From positions 5,305,969 to 5,369,968 of the forward strand of contig NZ_CP024866.1 of NCBI RefSeq assembly GCF_004136015.1: a DNA stretch of 64,000 nucleotides, given 5' to 3'. Source of the stretch: Pseudomonas sp. ACM7 (GTDB lineage Bacteria; Pseudomonadota; Gammaproteobacteria; Pseudomonadales; Pseudomonadaceae). Made by a program: the position numbers and the translations under genes. Within the stretch, counting starts at the first letter, position 1; each line of letters opens with the position of its first letter. The notes below the pieces were generated by a model, which was not told the DNA's origin, searched no databases, and saw only the letters and a list, made by a program, of their open reading frames with translations. Below, piece after piece: positions 17,227 through 25,777 of this stretch.

Positions 17227-17577
17227 CTAATAACCGCCGCCGGTGCTGCGGGAAGGCTCTCGGGCTTTTTGTTGCGCGTGGCTCCATTCCGCGCAAGTCA
17301 TGAAGCTTGTATGGTCGACCTTGCCCTTGCCATCGAAACTGACGTTGTACGTCTGCTGATGGCCGGCCTGCGTGAGCTTGTAGTCAAAGCACGTGCCAGG
17401 CTCAACGGTGCGATCCGTTATGGATAAGGGCTGGCCGCCAATCTGCTGGACTTGATCCTTGCTCATGCCGGTCTCGACCTTTGCGACCAACGGCTGATCC
17501 CGATAGACACGCGACTCGGTGCTGCAGCCACCCGACGCTGCCAGTACAACGACCAGCGCGCATAGAGGCTTGTGCAT
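17227..17577 (-). CDS. osmE: Osmotically inducible lipoprotein, OsmE-like (SmpA/OmlA domain)
   Basis: An outer-membrane or periplasmic lipoprotein of 116 residues. The signal ends in a lipobox with Cys18 (SGGC). The mature part has the SmpA/OmlA (BamE-like) pattern: a helical VETGMSKDQVQQIGGQP stretch followed by GTCFDYKL and a strand region, then the late MTCAEW segment that is typical of OsmE rather than BamE. OsmE is known from Escherichia coli as induced by high osmolarity; its exact role is unsettled. The gene stands 13 bases before a small unknown gene on the same strand. Confidence 0.75.
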   Translation of the reverse strand: MHKPLCALVVVLAASGGCSTESRVYRDQPLVAKVETGMSKDQVQQIGGQPLSITDRTVEPGTCFDYKLTQAGHQQTYNVSFDGKGKVDHTSFMTCAEWSHAQQKAREPSRSTGGGY

Positions 17578-17590
17578 GGCAGCGCTCCTG

Positions 17591-17830
17591 CTAATGAGCT
17601 TTCGTTCGAGTGATAAACTTGGCTTTCACTTCCTCGGCATAACCCTTCAGTCGTTCTTCATCTCCCTGAAATAACTCGCACAGTTTTAGGGTTGCTTGCG
17701 CATCCACATCATTGCCGGCCAAGCGTAGCTGCTCTGCGATGCGCAAAAGCTCTACCGCTGACCATCTCAAATCCGACGCAACGCTTTGCAGGTTACGCCG
17801 AAGTTCGTTTTCAGATTCGTTAAGCCACAT
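17591..17830 (-). CDS. Small hypothetical protein, helical, 79 aa
   Basis: Start at 17830 (MWLNESENEL) chosen because GGAGG lies five bases upstream. The product is almost wholly helical and rich in Leu, Ala and Glu (LRRNLQSVASDLRWSAVELLRIAEQ, then LKLCELFQGDEERLKGYAEEVKAKF), suggesting a small helical bundle or coiled coil. No recognised family, signal or membrane segment. It precedes osmE on the same strand and could share a transcript. Confidence 0.6.
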   Translation of the reverse strand: MWLNESENELRRNLQSVASDLRWSAVELLRIAEQLRLAGNDVDAQATLKLCELFQGDEERLKGYAEEVKAKFITRTKAH

Positions 17831-18000
17831 GATGACCTCCTGCCAATCCCCGCTACGAAATTTTAGTCCCATTTCACAGGTCAGGGAGTTTTGTTCGTCT
17901 GGGCCGTGGGTGCAGCCTTTTGTCGGGAAAATGAACGCGAACCCGCAGTTCTGATGTCGTAGTGAGGTAGTGAATTTTTGCTAGGGCGAGGCAACTTCAA

Positions 18001-18219
18001 ATGACGGCTACCGATGATTTTAGATTTCATGCCCATGAGCTGATGGTTGATCTGGACGCGGCCACCACGGAAATGATGAAACTGATTTCTGCGCATCAGC
18101 TGAGCGGCCCGGAATGGGAACGGGTTACTCAATGGCAGCATGAAGCGTATGAAAGATGGATGACTTATCTGAACGAGAGGTCGTATCCGGATCCCGGGGA
18201 TCACAACGCCCCGTGCTGA
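18001..18219 (+). CDS. Small hypothetical protein, 72 aa
   Basis: An ATG at 18001 follows GAGG about nine bases upstream. The product (FRFHAHELMVDLDAATTEMM, then LSGPEWERVTQWQHEAYERW) is helical and acidic with no recognised domain. The RVTQWQxxAYERW pattern looks like a small helical protein seen in Pseudomonas genomes, but I cannot name it. The gene is flanked by short intergenic gaps and stands alone on its strand before the lipoprotein gene. Confidence 0.5.
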   Translation: MTATDDFRFHAHELMVDLDAATTEMMKLISAHQLSGPEWERVTQWQHEAYERWMTYLNERSYPDPGDHNAPC

Positions 18220-18289
18220 GTTCTGTGTAACGGATGGATGTCCGGGCAGCGACGCGCTACATTTCCTTTTTTCGGGATAAGGACGCGTC

Positions 18290-18625
18290 ATGCGCAATTT
18301 GATTGGGGGAGTAGGGTTGGCGTTGCTGGCGGGCTGTTCGTTGCCCGCGTCCCTGGTGCCAGGTGAGCCCAATCTCAGCAAGTACAGCAACAAGACGCCA
18401 AAAGACTATGCCGCGTGCGTTCTTCCGGCGTGGCAGCGGGAGATACCCAGCACGACCCAATCGGCGATTTCCAATGGCTACAGGGTCACGGCGCCGAGCA
18501 TCATCACGGCCGACGAGATCGTGGATATCGTGAAATCGAAGGATGGCAGCCACGTATCGCTTTATCAGGGGCCGCCCTGGGCGAAATCCGGGGCGTTGCG
18601 TCAGGCAGTGCGTGATTGTCTGTAA
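18290..18625 (+). CDS. Hypothetical lipoprotein
   Basis: A 111-residue protein with a lipoprotein signal ending LLAGC (Cys16). The mature part has a TPKDYAACVLPAWQRE segment and a C-terminal PPWAKSGALRQAVRDC segment; the two mature cysteines near residues 43 and 110 could form a disulfide in the periplasm. I do not recognise a functional family. It ends 3 bases from the convergent Rrf2 gene. Confidence 0.6.
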   Translation: MRNLIGGVGLALLAGCSLPASLVPGEPNLSKYSNKTPKDYAACVLPAWQREIPSTTQSAISNGYRVTAPSIITADEIVDIVKSKDGSHVSLYQGPPWAKSGALRQAVRDCL

Positions 18626-18628
18626 GGT

Positions 18629-19198
18629 CTAGTCGGTGATATCGGTCACCTGGATGATCGGGTCGTCGCTTGCCTGAGCGCTCGCACCGATTTTCTTTTC
18701 CCGACGATCGTTCATCCAGTTGTCCACCTCAGCATTGAATTGCGCCGGCGCTTTTCGTCCAACCTTCCTGGCGAGATCAAGAATGGTCTGCTGGGCGAGA
18801 GCGTCTTCCATGCGTTTCTGCGCGGTCATCATGGCGGCATGCACCGAGCACTGACCTGCCAGCGCCCACGCCGGCGCGGAACCTTCGAACAAGGCGCAAC
18901 GCCCCCGAATCTCTCGGCAATCGAAGATGAGCTTCTGGCCGTCGATGGCATTGACGATATCCAGAAGGCTGATTTCGTCAGAAGGCCGGGCCAGCTTGAA
19001 CCCGCCGCGCACGCCTTCAGTGGCGACCACCAGTTTTGCCTTGGCCAGTTTGGTGAAAATTTTTGCCAGATAGTCCTGTGGTACGCCTTGCAGCTCAGCA
19101 AGGTCACGCACGCTCGCTTCACGGGTGTCGCCGCCATTGCCCACCAAAAAAATCAGGCAATGAATGCCGTACTCAACGCCTGCGCTGTAAAGAGACAT
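18629..19198 (-). CDS. Rrf2-family transcriptional regulator
   Basis: A 189-residue regulator. The N-terminal winged helix covers about residues 1-75 (GVEYGIHCLIFL, VRDLAELQGVPQDYLAKIF, VRGGFKLARP). Three cysteines in FDCREIRGRC and AGQC occupy the positions used by IscR/NsrR-type members to hold a 2Fe-2S or 4Fe-4S cluster, so it may sense redox state, NO or iron-sulfur status. It is transcribed away from an NDH-2-like flavoprotein gene, across 282 bases, and may control it. The C-terminal extension of about 40 residues is longer than in IscR. Confidence 0.85.
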   Translation of the reverse strand: MSLYSAGVEYGIHCLIFLVGNGGDTREASVRDLAELQGVPQDYLAKIFTKLAKAKLVVATEGVRGGFKLARPSDEISLLDIVNAIDGQKLIFDCREIRGRCALFEGSAPAWALAGQCSVHAAMMTAQKRMEDALAQQTILDLARKVGRKAPAQFNAEVDNWMNDRREKKIGASAQASDDPIIQVTDITD

Positions 19199-19480
19199 AT
19201 CAATCTCCGACTAAAGGTGTCGTAAATGTTAACAGCGGAAAGCGAGCCGAGCAACGCATCCGGTCGCGTATTCACTGCTCGTTGTGCGGCAGAGTTGGCT
19301 GTTTATAGCCTTTTCTGGACAAATCAAACTTTTCGATACTAACCATCAGTAATTTCGTTTTGTTTCAAGTAACTAGGATCAATATAGTCGCCGTTGTCCG
19401 GTCAGCAGTGGTAAGCAGTCGCTACCGAAGAGCGTGACCTTTAACGAATTCATCACTTGGTCTTCTCCCCGGAGTTAAAA

Positions 19481-20683
19481 ATGAAACAGCACATCTTGGT
19501 TATCGGCGCAGGTTTCGGTGGCATGTGGACGGCTTTGAGCGCCACGCGTCTGTTCGACATTCATGGTCACAACGACGTTGAAGTGACCGTTCTGGCCCCT
19601 CAGGCCGAGCTGCGAGTCCGTCCGCGCTTCTACGAACCGAATGCTCACCAACTGGCCGCACCGATCGGCGAACTGTTCGATGCGGTCGGCGTCAACTTCA
19701 TCAAGGGCTCTGCCGAAACCATCGACGTTGAGCAAAAACGTGTCGGCTACCTCGATGCATCCGGCAACCAGCAAGTGTGCAGCTACGACAAACTCGTTCT
19801 GGCGACCGGCAGCCGCCTGGCATTGCCGAACACGCCAGGTGTGGCAGAACACGCCTTCGACGTGGACCAGATCGAACAGGCCGTACGCCTGGAAAATCAC
19901 CTCAAGTCCCTGGTGAACCTGCCAGAAAGCCAAGCTCGCAACACCGTAGTGGTGGCCGGCGGTGGCTTCACCGGGATTGAAACCGCGACTGAAATGCCTG
20001 CGCGGCTGCGTGCCATCCTGGGTGATCGCGCCGACATCGAAGTGATCATCGTTGATCGTGGCGAGAAAGTTGGCGGGTCCATGGGCGCCGAGATCGCCAA
20101 GTCGATCGCTGAAGCCAGTATTGAAACGGGTGTGAAATGGCGCTTGAAATCGTCGGTCGTCGCCGTCGATGAAAACGGTGTGACGCTGGCCGATGGTCAG
20201 CGCATCGATGCCAAAACCGTGGTCTGGACCACCGGTGTACGCGCCAGCTCGTTGACCGAGCAGATTCCGGCCGAACGCGATCACCTGGGCCGTCTGCACG
20301 TCGACGCTCACTTGAAAGTCATTGGCCAGGAAGACATCTTCGCCACCGGCGACGTCGCCTACGCCGCCACCGATGACATCGGCAACTTCGCACTGATGAC
20401 CTGCCAGCACGCTATCGTATTGGGTCGCCATGCCGGCAATAACGTTGCTGCGCAGATTCTGGGCGTGGATCCGACTCCGTATAGCCAGCCTAAATACGTG
20501 ACCTGTCTGGATTTGGGAGCTTGGGGTGCGGTTTACACTGAAGGTTGGGATCGCCAGGTCAAGCTGGTCAAACAGGAAGGCAAGTCGCTCAAGACGCAAA
20601 TCAACACCCAGTGGATCTACCCTCCGGTGGCCAATCGCAAAACTGCATGGGCAGCGGCGGATCCGTTGATTCCGATTGCCTAA
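19481..20683 (+). CDS. NAD(P)/FAD-dependent oxidoreductase, NDH-2-like
   Basis: A 400-residue flavoprotein. The FAD-binding GxGxxG (GAGFGG) begins at about residue 9, the second NAD(P)-binding glycine motif is AGGGFTGIE near residue 160, and the ATGDVAY segment closes the FAD site. The order is that of NADH:quinone oxidoreductase type II and related Ndh-like proteins, but the usual C-terminal membrane-anchoring helix is not obvious. GGAG six bases upstream fixes the ATG at 19481. It stands alone, divergent from the Rrf2 regulator, and ends at a strong terminator. Confidence 0.82.
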   Translation: MKQHILVIGAGFGGMWTALSATRLFDIHGHNDVEVTVLAPQAELRVRPRFYEPNAHQLAAPIGELFDAVGVNFIKGSAETIDVEQKRVGYLDASGNQQVCSYDKLVLATGSRLALPNTPGVAEHAFDVDQIEQAVRLENHLKSLVNLPESQARNTVVVAGGGFTGIETATEMPARLRAILGDRADIEVIIVDRGEKVGGSMGAEIAKSIAEASIETGVKWRLKSSVVAVDENGVTLADGQRIDAKTVVWTTGVRASSLTEQIPAERDHLGRLHVDAHLKVIGQEDIFATGDVAYAATDDIGNFALMTCQHAIVLGRHAGNNVAAQILGVDPTPYSQPKYVTCLDLGAWGAVYTEGWDRQVKLVKQEGKSLKTQINTQWIYPPVANRKTAWAAADPLIPIA

Positions 20684-20721
20684 AAGTCGTTAGTGTTATC
20701 TCGATAACGCTGCCAGCTTAG

Positions 20722-20761
20722 AAAAAATCCCGCCCGGGTTCTCTTGGGCGGGATTTTTTTT
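20722..20761 (+). terminator. Strong rho-independent terminator
   Basis: AAAAAATCCCGCCC and GGGCGGGATTTTTTTT form a long stem with a 10-base loop, A-rich on the left, so it may work in both directions. Confidence 0.92.
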
Positions 20762-20801
20762 GCGCCTTGAACGGTTGCGGTCGTGAAATTTAACGTGTAC
20801 T

Positions 20802-20813
20802 TTTTCATGAAAA
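20802..20813. promoter_or_regulatory. Palindrome upstream of the putrescine-type operon
   Basis: TTTTCATGAAAA is a perfect palindrome 28 bases before the first start codon, within an AT-rich stretch (AAATATAAGTATAAAAATTC). It is a candidate operator for the PuuR-like regulator encoded downstream; not a match I can prove. Confidence 0.4.
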
Positions 20814-20841
20814 TATAAGTATAAAAATTCACGAGGCCTGC

Positions 20842-22131
20842 ATGTTTCAGCAATCTACCCAGCACGTCGCCAGCTATTACGCCCACACCTGTGCCGATCG
20901 TCTGTTCGATCGAGCCGCGTTGGAGGTCGAGCAGGACACTGACGTGTTGATCATCGGGGCCGGCTTCAGTGGATTGCATACGGCGTTGCGTCTGGCACTC
21001 GCCGGCAAGCGCGTAACGTTGCTGGAAGCCAGTCGGGTGGCCTGGGCCGCCTCGGGGCGCAATGGCGGTCAGGCCATTCTAGGTTGGTCGTGTGACATGC
21101 CGCCGTTGGAGGCAGCGCTGGGTTATGAGCGCGCGCGCCGGTTATGGGACAGCATGCGCTGGGCGGCACGGGAGTTGCGAGACTTGCCCGCGCGCCATGG
21201 TTTTGATTGTGACTATCGGCCTGGTCACCTCTGGACGTCGGTGATGCCGCGTCGGGTGAGTCTGCTGACAGAATGGCAACACGAGGCCAGCCACAAGTGG
21301 GGCCACGATGGTTTGCAGTTCATTTCGCGCGAGGCATTACCTGATTGGGTCGCCAGTGAGCGTTACCAGGCAGGTCTGTTCGATCCTGAAGGCGGGCATT
21401 TGAATCCGCTGAAATTGGCGCTCGGCCTGGCCGCTGCGATTGAACAGGCCGGTGGACGTATTCATGAACAGAGCAAGGCGTTGAGTTATCACGAAGAAGG
21501 CGATCGTTACGTGGTCACCACTGAGCGCGGTCGCATTCGCGCCGACGTGCTAGTGCTGGCGTGCAACGCCTACCTTGATCGGCTTGATCCGGAGCTTTCG
21601 AGTTGCGTGTTACCGGTTGGCACCTATCAGGTGGCCACCGCGCCACTTTCAGAGGAGCAGGCAACAGCGTTGCTACCCAGCAATGTATGCGTCACCGACA
21701 ACCAGTTTGTTCTCGATTATTTCCGCCGTACGCCGGACAACCGTCTTCTGTTCGGCGGTGGTTGCACCTATTTGGGCGGCATGCCGAAGGACATCGCCGC
21801 TGCGACTCGGCCCTATCTGGAACGCGTGTTTCCTCAGCTCAAGGGCGTCGAACTGGACTTTGCCTGGGGAGGACACATCGATCTGACCCTCAAGCGCACG
21901 CCTGACATCGGTCGATGTGGCGATCTCTACTGGCTACAGGGTTACTCCGGGCATGGCGTGCTGCCGACTTTGGCCGGGGCGCGTGCCGTGTCCGACGCGA
22001 TACTTGGCCAGCCGGATGAGCTGGCGTTGTATCAGGGTTTGATCAACGGCAGTTTTCCCGGTGGAAAGTATTTGGCAGCACCGATGGAAGCCATCGGCAA
22101 GGCCTGGTATCGGCTGCGCGACAGTATTTGA
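20842..22131 (+). CDS. puuB: Gamma-glutamylputrescine oxidase-like FAD oxidoreductase
   Basis: A 429-residue DAO-family flavoprotein. The FAD motif IIGAGFSGLHTALRLALAGK begins near residue 35, WAASGRNGGQ follows, and the C-terminal GYSGHGVLPT segment is typical of PuuB and related amine oxidases. In the Puu pathway the enzyme oxidises gamma-glutamylputrescine to the aldehyde. GAGG precedes the ATG. It heads an operon with a PuuR-like regulator and a PuuA-like ligase, which is the main support for putrescine; other gamma-glutamylated amines (for example ethanolamine or isopropylamine) are possible. Confidence 0.8.
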   Translation: MFQQSTQHVASYYAHTCADRLFDRAALEVEQDTDVLIIGAGFSGLHTALRLALAGKRVTLLEASRVAWAASGRNGGQAILGWSCDMPPLEAALGYERARRLWDSMRWAARELRDLPARHGFDCDYRPGHLWTSVMPRRVSLLTEWQHEASHKWGHDGLQFISREALPDWVASERYQAGLFDPEGGHLNPLKLALGLAAAIEQAGGRIHEQSKALSYHEEGDRYVVTTERGRIRADVLVLACNAYLDRLDPELSSCVLPVGTYQVATAPLSEEQATALLPSNVCVTDNQFVLDYFRRTPDNRLLFGGGCTYLGGMPKDIAAATRPYLERVFPQLKGVELDFAWGGHIDLTLKRTPDIGRCGDLYWLQGYSGHGVLPTLAGARAVSDAILGQPDELALYQGLINGSFPGGKYLAAPMEAIGKAWYRLRDSI

Positions 22132-22156
22132 AGCATCAATTTCGGGAAGCTTTTAG

Positions 22157-22711
22157 ATGGACATGCAAGAAGAAATCTCGGCGCTGGCGATCCTGATCCA
22201 GGACCTGCGCAAACACAAAAAGTACACGCTGAAAGACCTGGCGGACAAAATCGGTCGTTCGGTCGGCTTTCTCTCGCAAGTCGAGCGGGGGTTGTCACGT
22301 CCCACGGTGGCGGACTTGACCGCCATCAGCGAAACACTCGGCGTGCCGACCACCTATTTCTACAGCCTGCCCAAGCCCATGGCATTGCCTTGGGTGACCC
22401 GCCCGGATGAGCGACGCACGCTGTATTACGCCGACGGGATTACCGACATCCTCGTCTCTCCGAAAATGAGGGCGTCCTTTTCAATGCTTGAAAGCCAACT
22501 GGAGCCCGGCGCCAGCAGTGGTGATCGGCACATGAACGACAGCTCGGAGCAGGGTGGCTATGTCCTCGAGGGTGAGCTGACGCTGTGGCTGGATGACGAT
22601 AAACCGGTGACATTGCGCACCGGCGACAGTTTTCAGCTGGCCAGTCATACGCATTGTCGCTACGGCAACCTCTCGGATCAGCTCGCCCGGGTGCTTTGGG
22701 TTTACACCTGA
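22157..22711 (+). CDS. puuR: XRE-family regulator with cupin domain, PuuR-like
   Basis: A 184-residue regulator: helix-turn-helix of the XRE type at about residues 8-65 (TLKDLADKIGRSVGFLSQVERG), a linker, and a C-terminal cupin domain (LESQLEPGASSGDRHMN, GYVLEGELTLWLDDD, ANL-type end). This is the architecture of PuuR, which represses putrescine genes until putrescine binds. It lies between the oxidase and ligase genes, 25 bases after the former, and presumably controls the whole unit including itself. Confidence 0.8.
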   Translation: MDMQEEISALAILIQDLRKHKKYTLKDLADKIGRSVGFLSQVERGLSRPTVADLTAISETLGVPTTYFYSLPKPMALPWVTRPDERRTLYYADGITDILVSPKMRASFSMLESQLEPGASSGDRHMNDSSEQGGYVLEGELTLWLDDDKPVTLRTGDSFQLASHTHCRYGNLSDQLARVLWVYT

Positions 22712-22735
22712 TAAAAACATCAAGGAACACTAACG

Positions 22736-24082
22736 ATGGATGCTGTCTGCTCTGATCTGGTTGCTGAGGTTCGCGCGTTTCGTCAGCGCTTCCCGCAGGT
22801 GCGTTACGTTGACCTGATTTCCCTGGATATCCCCGGGCATTTTTACGGTAAGCGCTACCCGATAGAAATGCTCGAGAAGGTCGCCGCAGGCACCGCGCTC
22901 AAGCTACCGCAAAACTGTGTGTTGCTGGGCACGCAGGGAGGTCTGTTCAAAATCGGCGACTACTGTTTCAACGACGGCGACCCGGATGCTTTACGCCACC
23001 TGGTGCCCGGTACGCTCAAGCCCGTGAGCTGGGAAAAACAACTGCTGGGGCAAATGCTGATTACCTCAAGCGGTACTGAAAAGCCTATCGTCTTCGAGCC
23101 GCGCGAAGTGTTGGCGCAGGTGCTCGAGCGCCTCGGCCGAAAAGGGATTTTCCCTGTGGTCGCGTTCGAACTGGAGTTCTATCTGTTCGATCGCCAATTA
23201 CGTGACGGCTTGCCACAGTTCCCTCGCGATCAGCTGACCGACGATGCCGATGATCAGCCGAACATGCACATCGAACGGCTGTCGAGATTTTCACCGGTAC
23301 TCGATGACATGGTCGAGACGGCACGGGCGCAAGGCATCGATGCCACGGTGATCACTGCGGAGCTGGGCCCGGGCCAGTTCGAGATCAATTTCGGTCACCT
23401 TGACGACGGCCTGCGTGCGGCCGACTGGGCGGCCCTGTTCTGCCGCAGCACACGGGGCGTGGCCCTCAAGCACAACCACCGCGCCAGCTTCATGGCCAAA
23501 CCTTACTTGCAGCACCCCGGTAGCGGCATGCATGTGCATGTGAGCCTTTACGACGAGGCGGGAACCAACCTGTTGGCGGCTAACGATCAGCAGGCGCTGC
23601 GCCATGCGGTGGCCGGTTGCCTTGAAGTGTTGCCGCATTGCATGCCGATCTTTGCACCGAATCACAACGCAATGCGTCGCTTGAGCGGCACGGTGAATGT
23701 CGCGACGCGCGCCAGTTGGGGCTTTGAAGATCGTGACGCCTGTCTGCGGGTGCCTGAGTCGGACGCTAAAAATCTGCGCATTGAACATCGCCTGGCGGGC
23801 GCGGATGCCAATCCTTATCTTGTGTTGGCGGCGATTCTGGTCGGGCTGGAGCAAGGGCTGGAAGTGGGTCGTGAACCGATTGCATCTCTCAACGAAGATC
23901 GTGGCAGCGGAATCGAATTCCCGTTGGAGATGCTGGAGGCCGTGCGTTCGATGCAAAACAACGCGCAGATGCGCGAGGGTTTGGGGGCGGAGTTTGTAGA
24001 TGTCTACTGCGAAAACAAGCGCCAGGACCATTTGGCGTTCCTGCAGGACATCAGTGCGCGGGAGTATCGCTGGTACCTCTAA
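22736..24082 (+). CDS. puuA: Glutamine-synthetase-family ligase, probably gamma-glutamylputrescine synthetase
   Basis: A 448-residue member of the glutamine synthetase superfamily, which would couple glutamate to an amine with ATP. Key segments are the metal-binding FELEFYLFDR, GPGQFEINFGH, the ATP/glutamate site NHRASFMAKPYLQHPGSGMHVH and the FAPNHNAMRR motif. It is shorter and differs from GlnA in lacking the adenylylation region near the end. Placed 24 bases after the PuuR-like gene, it completes a PuuBRA set. AAGGAACAC precedes the ATG. A terminator follows after about 160 AT-rich bases. Confidence 0.82.
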   Translation: MDAVCSDLVAEVRAFRQRFPQVRYVDLISLDIPGHFYGKRYPIEMLEKVAAGTALKLPQNCVLLGTQGGLFKIGDYCFNDGDPDALRHLVPGTLKPVSWEKQLLGQMLITSSGTEKPIVFEPREVLAQVLERLGRKGIFPVVAFELEFYLFDRQLRDGLPQFPRDQLTDDADDQPNMHIERLSRFSPVLDDMVETARAQGIDATVITAELGPGQFEINFGHLDDGLRAADWAALFCRSTRGVALKHNHRASFMAKPYLQHPGSGMHVHVSLYDEAGTNLLAANDQQALRHAVAGCLEVLPHCMPIFAPNHNAMRRLSGTVNVATRASWGFEDRDACLRVPESDAKNLRIEHRLAGADANPYLVLAAILVGLEQGLEVGREPIASLNEDRGSGIEFPLEMLEAVRSMQNNAQMREGLGAEFVDVYCENKRQDHLAFLQDISAREYRWYL

Positions 24083-24239
24083 ATCAGTCCTTGTCGACGC
24101 TCGACCATAAAAAATGTGTGGATATTTAATGAGTTAGACGTTTTAGTAACTGGATAGTGAATCAAAATATCTTGTTACAGGCAGAAATATTAAGTAATAT
24201 TCGCCCCGCGTTCACCACCACGGTTTATGCATTTTGAGT

Positions 24240-24274
24240 CCCAGGCGTCCATCAGCTGCCTGGGATTTTTTTTG
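24240..24274 (+). terminator. Rho-independent terminator of the putrescine-type operon
   Basis: CCCAGGC at 24240-24246 pairs with GCCTGGG at 24258-24264, followed by ATTTTTTTT. Confidence 0.92.
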
Positions 24275-24299
24275 CCTGAAATTCGGCATTTGCTCAATT

Positions 24300-24563
24300 T
24301 CAGTGGACCGCTGAGGATCTCGGAACAGGCATGCGCTCAAACCTGGAAACCGCTTTGATCCAGAAACGCCGATAAGCTGTTTTGTCCGGGGCCAACGGTT
24401 TGTGGCTGGACCATACATGCTCGGCTTTCAAGCTGGCGCGATACGCCTCCCACTCCTTCTCCTCGGCGACTTCCTTAGCCCTGCGTTCATCATCGAAATA
24501 GCCCAGTACATACACTTCGCCCTGATCGATGCCGTGCTCGATCAGTAGGTAGATATCTTTCAT
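24300..24563 (-). CDS. Small hypothetical protein
   Basis: An open frame of up to 122 residues; the part from Met at 24563 (MKDIYLLIEHGIDQGEVYVL) looks most protein-like and gives 87 residues with a mixed alpha/beta profile (LGYFDDERRAKEVAEEKEWE, then SSHKPLAPDKTAYRRFWIKAV). Alternative starts at 24587, which has GGGGA upstream, and 24668 (TTG) cannot be excluded. No family recognised. It runs against the putrescine-type operon. Confidence 0.45.
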   Translation of the reverse strand: MKDIYLLIEHGIDQGEVYVLGYFDDERRAKEVAEEKEWEAYRASLKAEHVWSSHKPLAPDKTAYRRFWIKAVSRFERMPVPRSSAVH

Positions 24564-24710
24564 CAGCTTTAACCCGCTGCTACACATGCCAGGATCCCCA
24601 GACGATGGGGCATTGTCCTGACTATCGGCAAGCATTTTCGATAGTTGAGTTTTATCGATGAATGGCAAGGCACAGCACCGGCCTTGACCGGCGCTGTGTC
24701 TTTGAGTGAT

Positions 24711-25004
24711 CTACGGCAGCGCTTGACCCACCATCGGCGCACGCTTGGCGAATCTCATCAGCCAGTAGTAACTCAGGGCGGGCACCAGCAGCCCGACGAT
24801 CCAGGCCAGGTCTACGCCATCCAGGGCATTGGCCACCGGACCGAACCAACGTGGTGTTCATGAAGGGGATTTCCAGGGCGATCGCCAGCACGAAACTGCC
24901 GCAAGCGATCCAGTTGATACGCCCGTTCATGTTGGCACCGAACCAGATGAAAAACAGCGAGCCGGGTTGGCCATGGCGTTCGGTCTCAGGGATGAAATCG
25001 ATGT
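24711..25004 (-). pseudogene. NCS1-type permease remnant (N- and C-terminal scraps joined)
   Basis: Reading leftward from about 25004, one frame gives IDFIPETERHGQPGSLFFIW then FGANM, the start of an NCS1 cytosine/purine/allantoin permease. It jumps straight to a C-terminal part (NGRINWIACGSFVLAIALEI, PFMNTTL), then, after a one-base frameshift near 24842, to GPVANALDGVDLAWIVGLLV and a stop at 24711. The middle, roughly 350 codons, is deleted. The C-terminal pattern resembles the intact permease at 27730-29142, so it was a related but separate gene. Its front overlaps the damaged end of the isochorismatase gene. Confidence 0.8.
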
Positions 25005-25466
25005 GGTGGTGCAGGCGTCGCTGACCAGCCGAATGTGATAACCCAGGGCGAAGGCATCGAACACCGTGCTGAGCACACAGACATCGGTCAACACGCCGCA
25101 GACGATCAGGGTATCGACCCCGAGCACCTTGAGTCGGGCGTCCAGGTCGGTTCGGTGGAAGGCGCTATAACGGCCCTTGTCGATAATGAGTTCATCAGGC
25201 TGCGGCGCCAGACGTTCGATGATTTCCACTTGCCGGGTGCCGGCGCGATAGCTGCTGGGGCCGCCATCGCCCGCTCGCGGTTCGCCGCGCGGCAAATCAC
25301 TGCCGTCGGCCTGATTAATGTGACGGGTATAGATAACAGGCACCCGCTGACGGCGGGCGGTCTCGAGCAGGGCGGCGGTGTTGGCCGCCACAGTGTCGAA
25401 GTGTTCCAGGACGAAACCGTCCTCCTGTTGCATGTCGATGATCAACAGCGCGTTTTTATTGTTCAT
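24927..25466 (-). CDS. Isochorismatase-family amidohydrolase, C-terminus replaced
   Basis: A cysteine hydrolase related to RutB, maleamate amidohydrolase and N-carbamoylsarcosine amidase. Visible are the first catalytic Asp (LLIIDMQQ), the Lys in IIDKGRYSAF and the Cys in VCGVLTDVCV. The start MNNKNALLI at 25466 is clear. Normal homology ends at DACTTT (about 25003); the remaining 24 residues come from reading the neighbouring permease remnant in the wrong frame, so the usual last helix is missing. All three catalytic residues remain, but folding is doubtful. It lies in the catabolic locus and would cleave an amide intermediate. Confidence 0.75.
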   Translation of the reverse strand: MNNKNALLIIDMQQEDGFVLEHFDTVAANTAALLETARRQRVPVIYTRHINQADGSDLPRGEPRAGDGGPSSYRAGTRQVEIIERLAPQPDELIIDKGRYSAFHRTDLDARLKVLGVDTLIVCGVLTDVCVLSTVFDAFALGYHIRLVSDACTTTSISSLRPNAMANPARCFSSGSVPT

Positions 25467-25777
25467 AGAGCAAACCTGATCATGGGCGAAGCACAATGCA
25501 CCGGACACGCTTCGCGATAACGAGACGTGGGGTGCGTGAATTCCAGTTCGGGTGGGCTCAGGGAACGAGTTGCCAGAAGCCGTTCTGCTTGGCAGTAACG
25601 CTGGCGCGCAGGCGCTTGAAATGGAGATGCGAAGCGGTCCATTCGCCGCGCAGGTAAGCCTGCTAGGCGCCGGAGGGAAGGGCGAGTGATGGGCTGCGAT
25701 CATTGATCATTGGAATCGACCCTACACGTCAGTCAGCCCCCCCCCCGGCTTCGCGTCCGAGGGGCAGGGTAGTGGAC
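25467..25777. other. Gene-poor scar region with a coding scrap
   Basis: On the minus strand, 25662-25558 reads AYLRGEWTASHLHFKRLRAS and ends FWQLVP-stop, the look of a real protein's C-terminus, but a TAG lies immediately before it, so the rest is gone. I cannot name the family. A run of ten C bases occurs near 25736-25745. Together with the truncated genes on both sides this suggests repeated deletion. Confidence 0.5.

Noticed and set aside
24668..24702. Hairpin CACAGCACCGG...CCGGCGCTGTG as a terminator
   Set aside because: A stem forms after the permease remnant, but it has no clear T run in the needed direction, so it was not listed.
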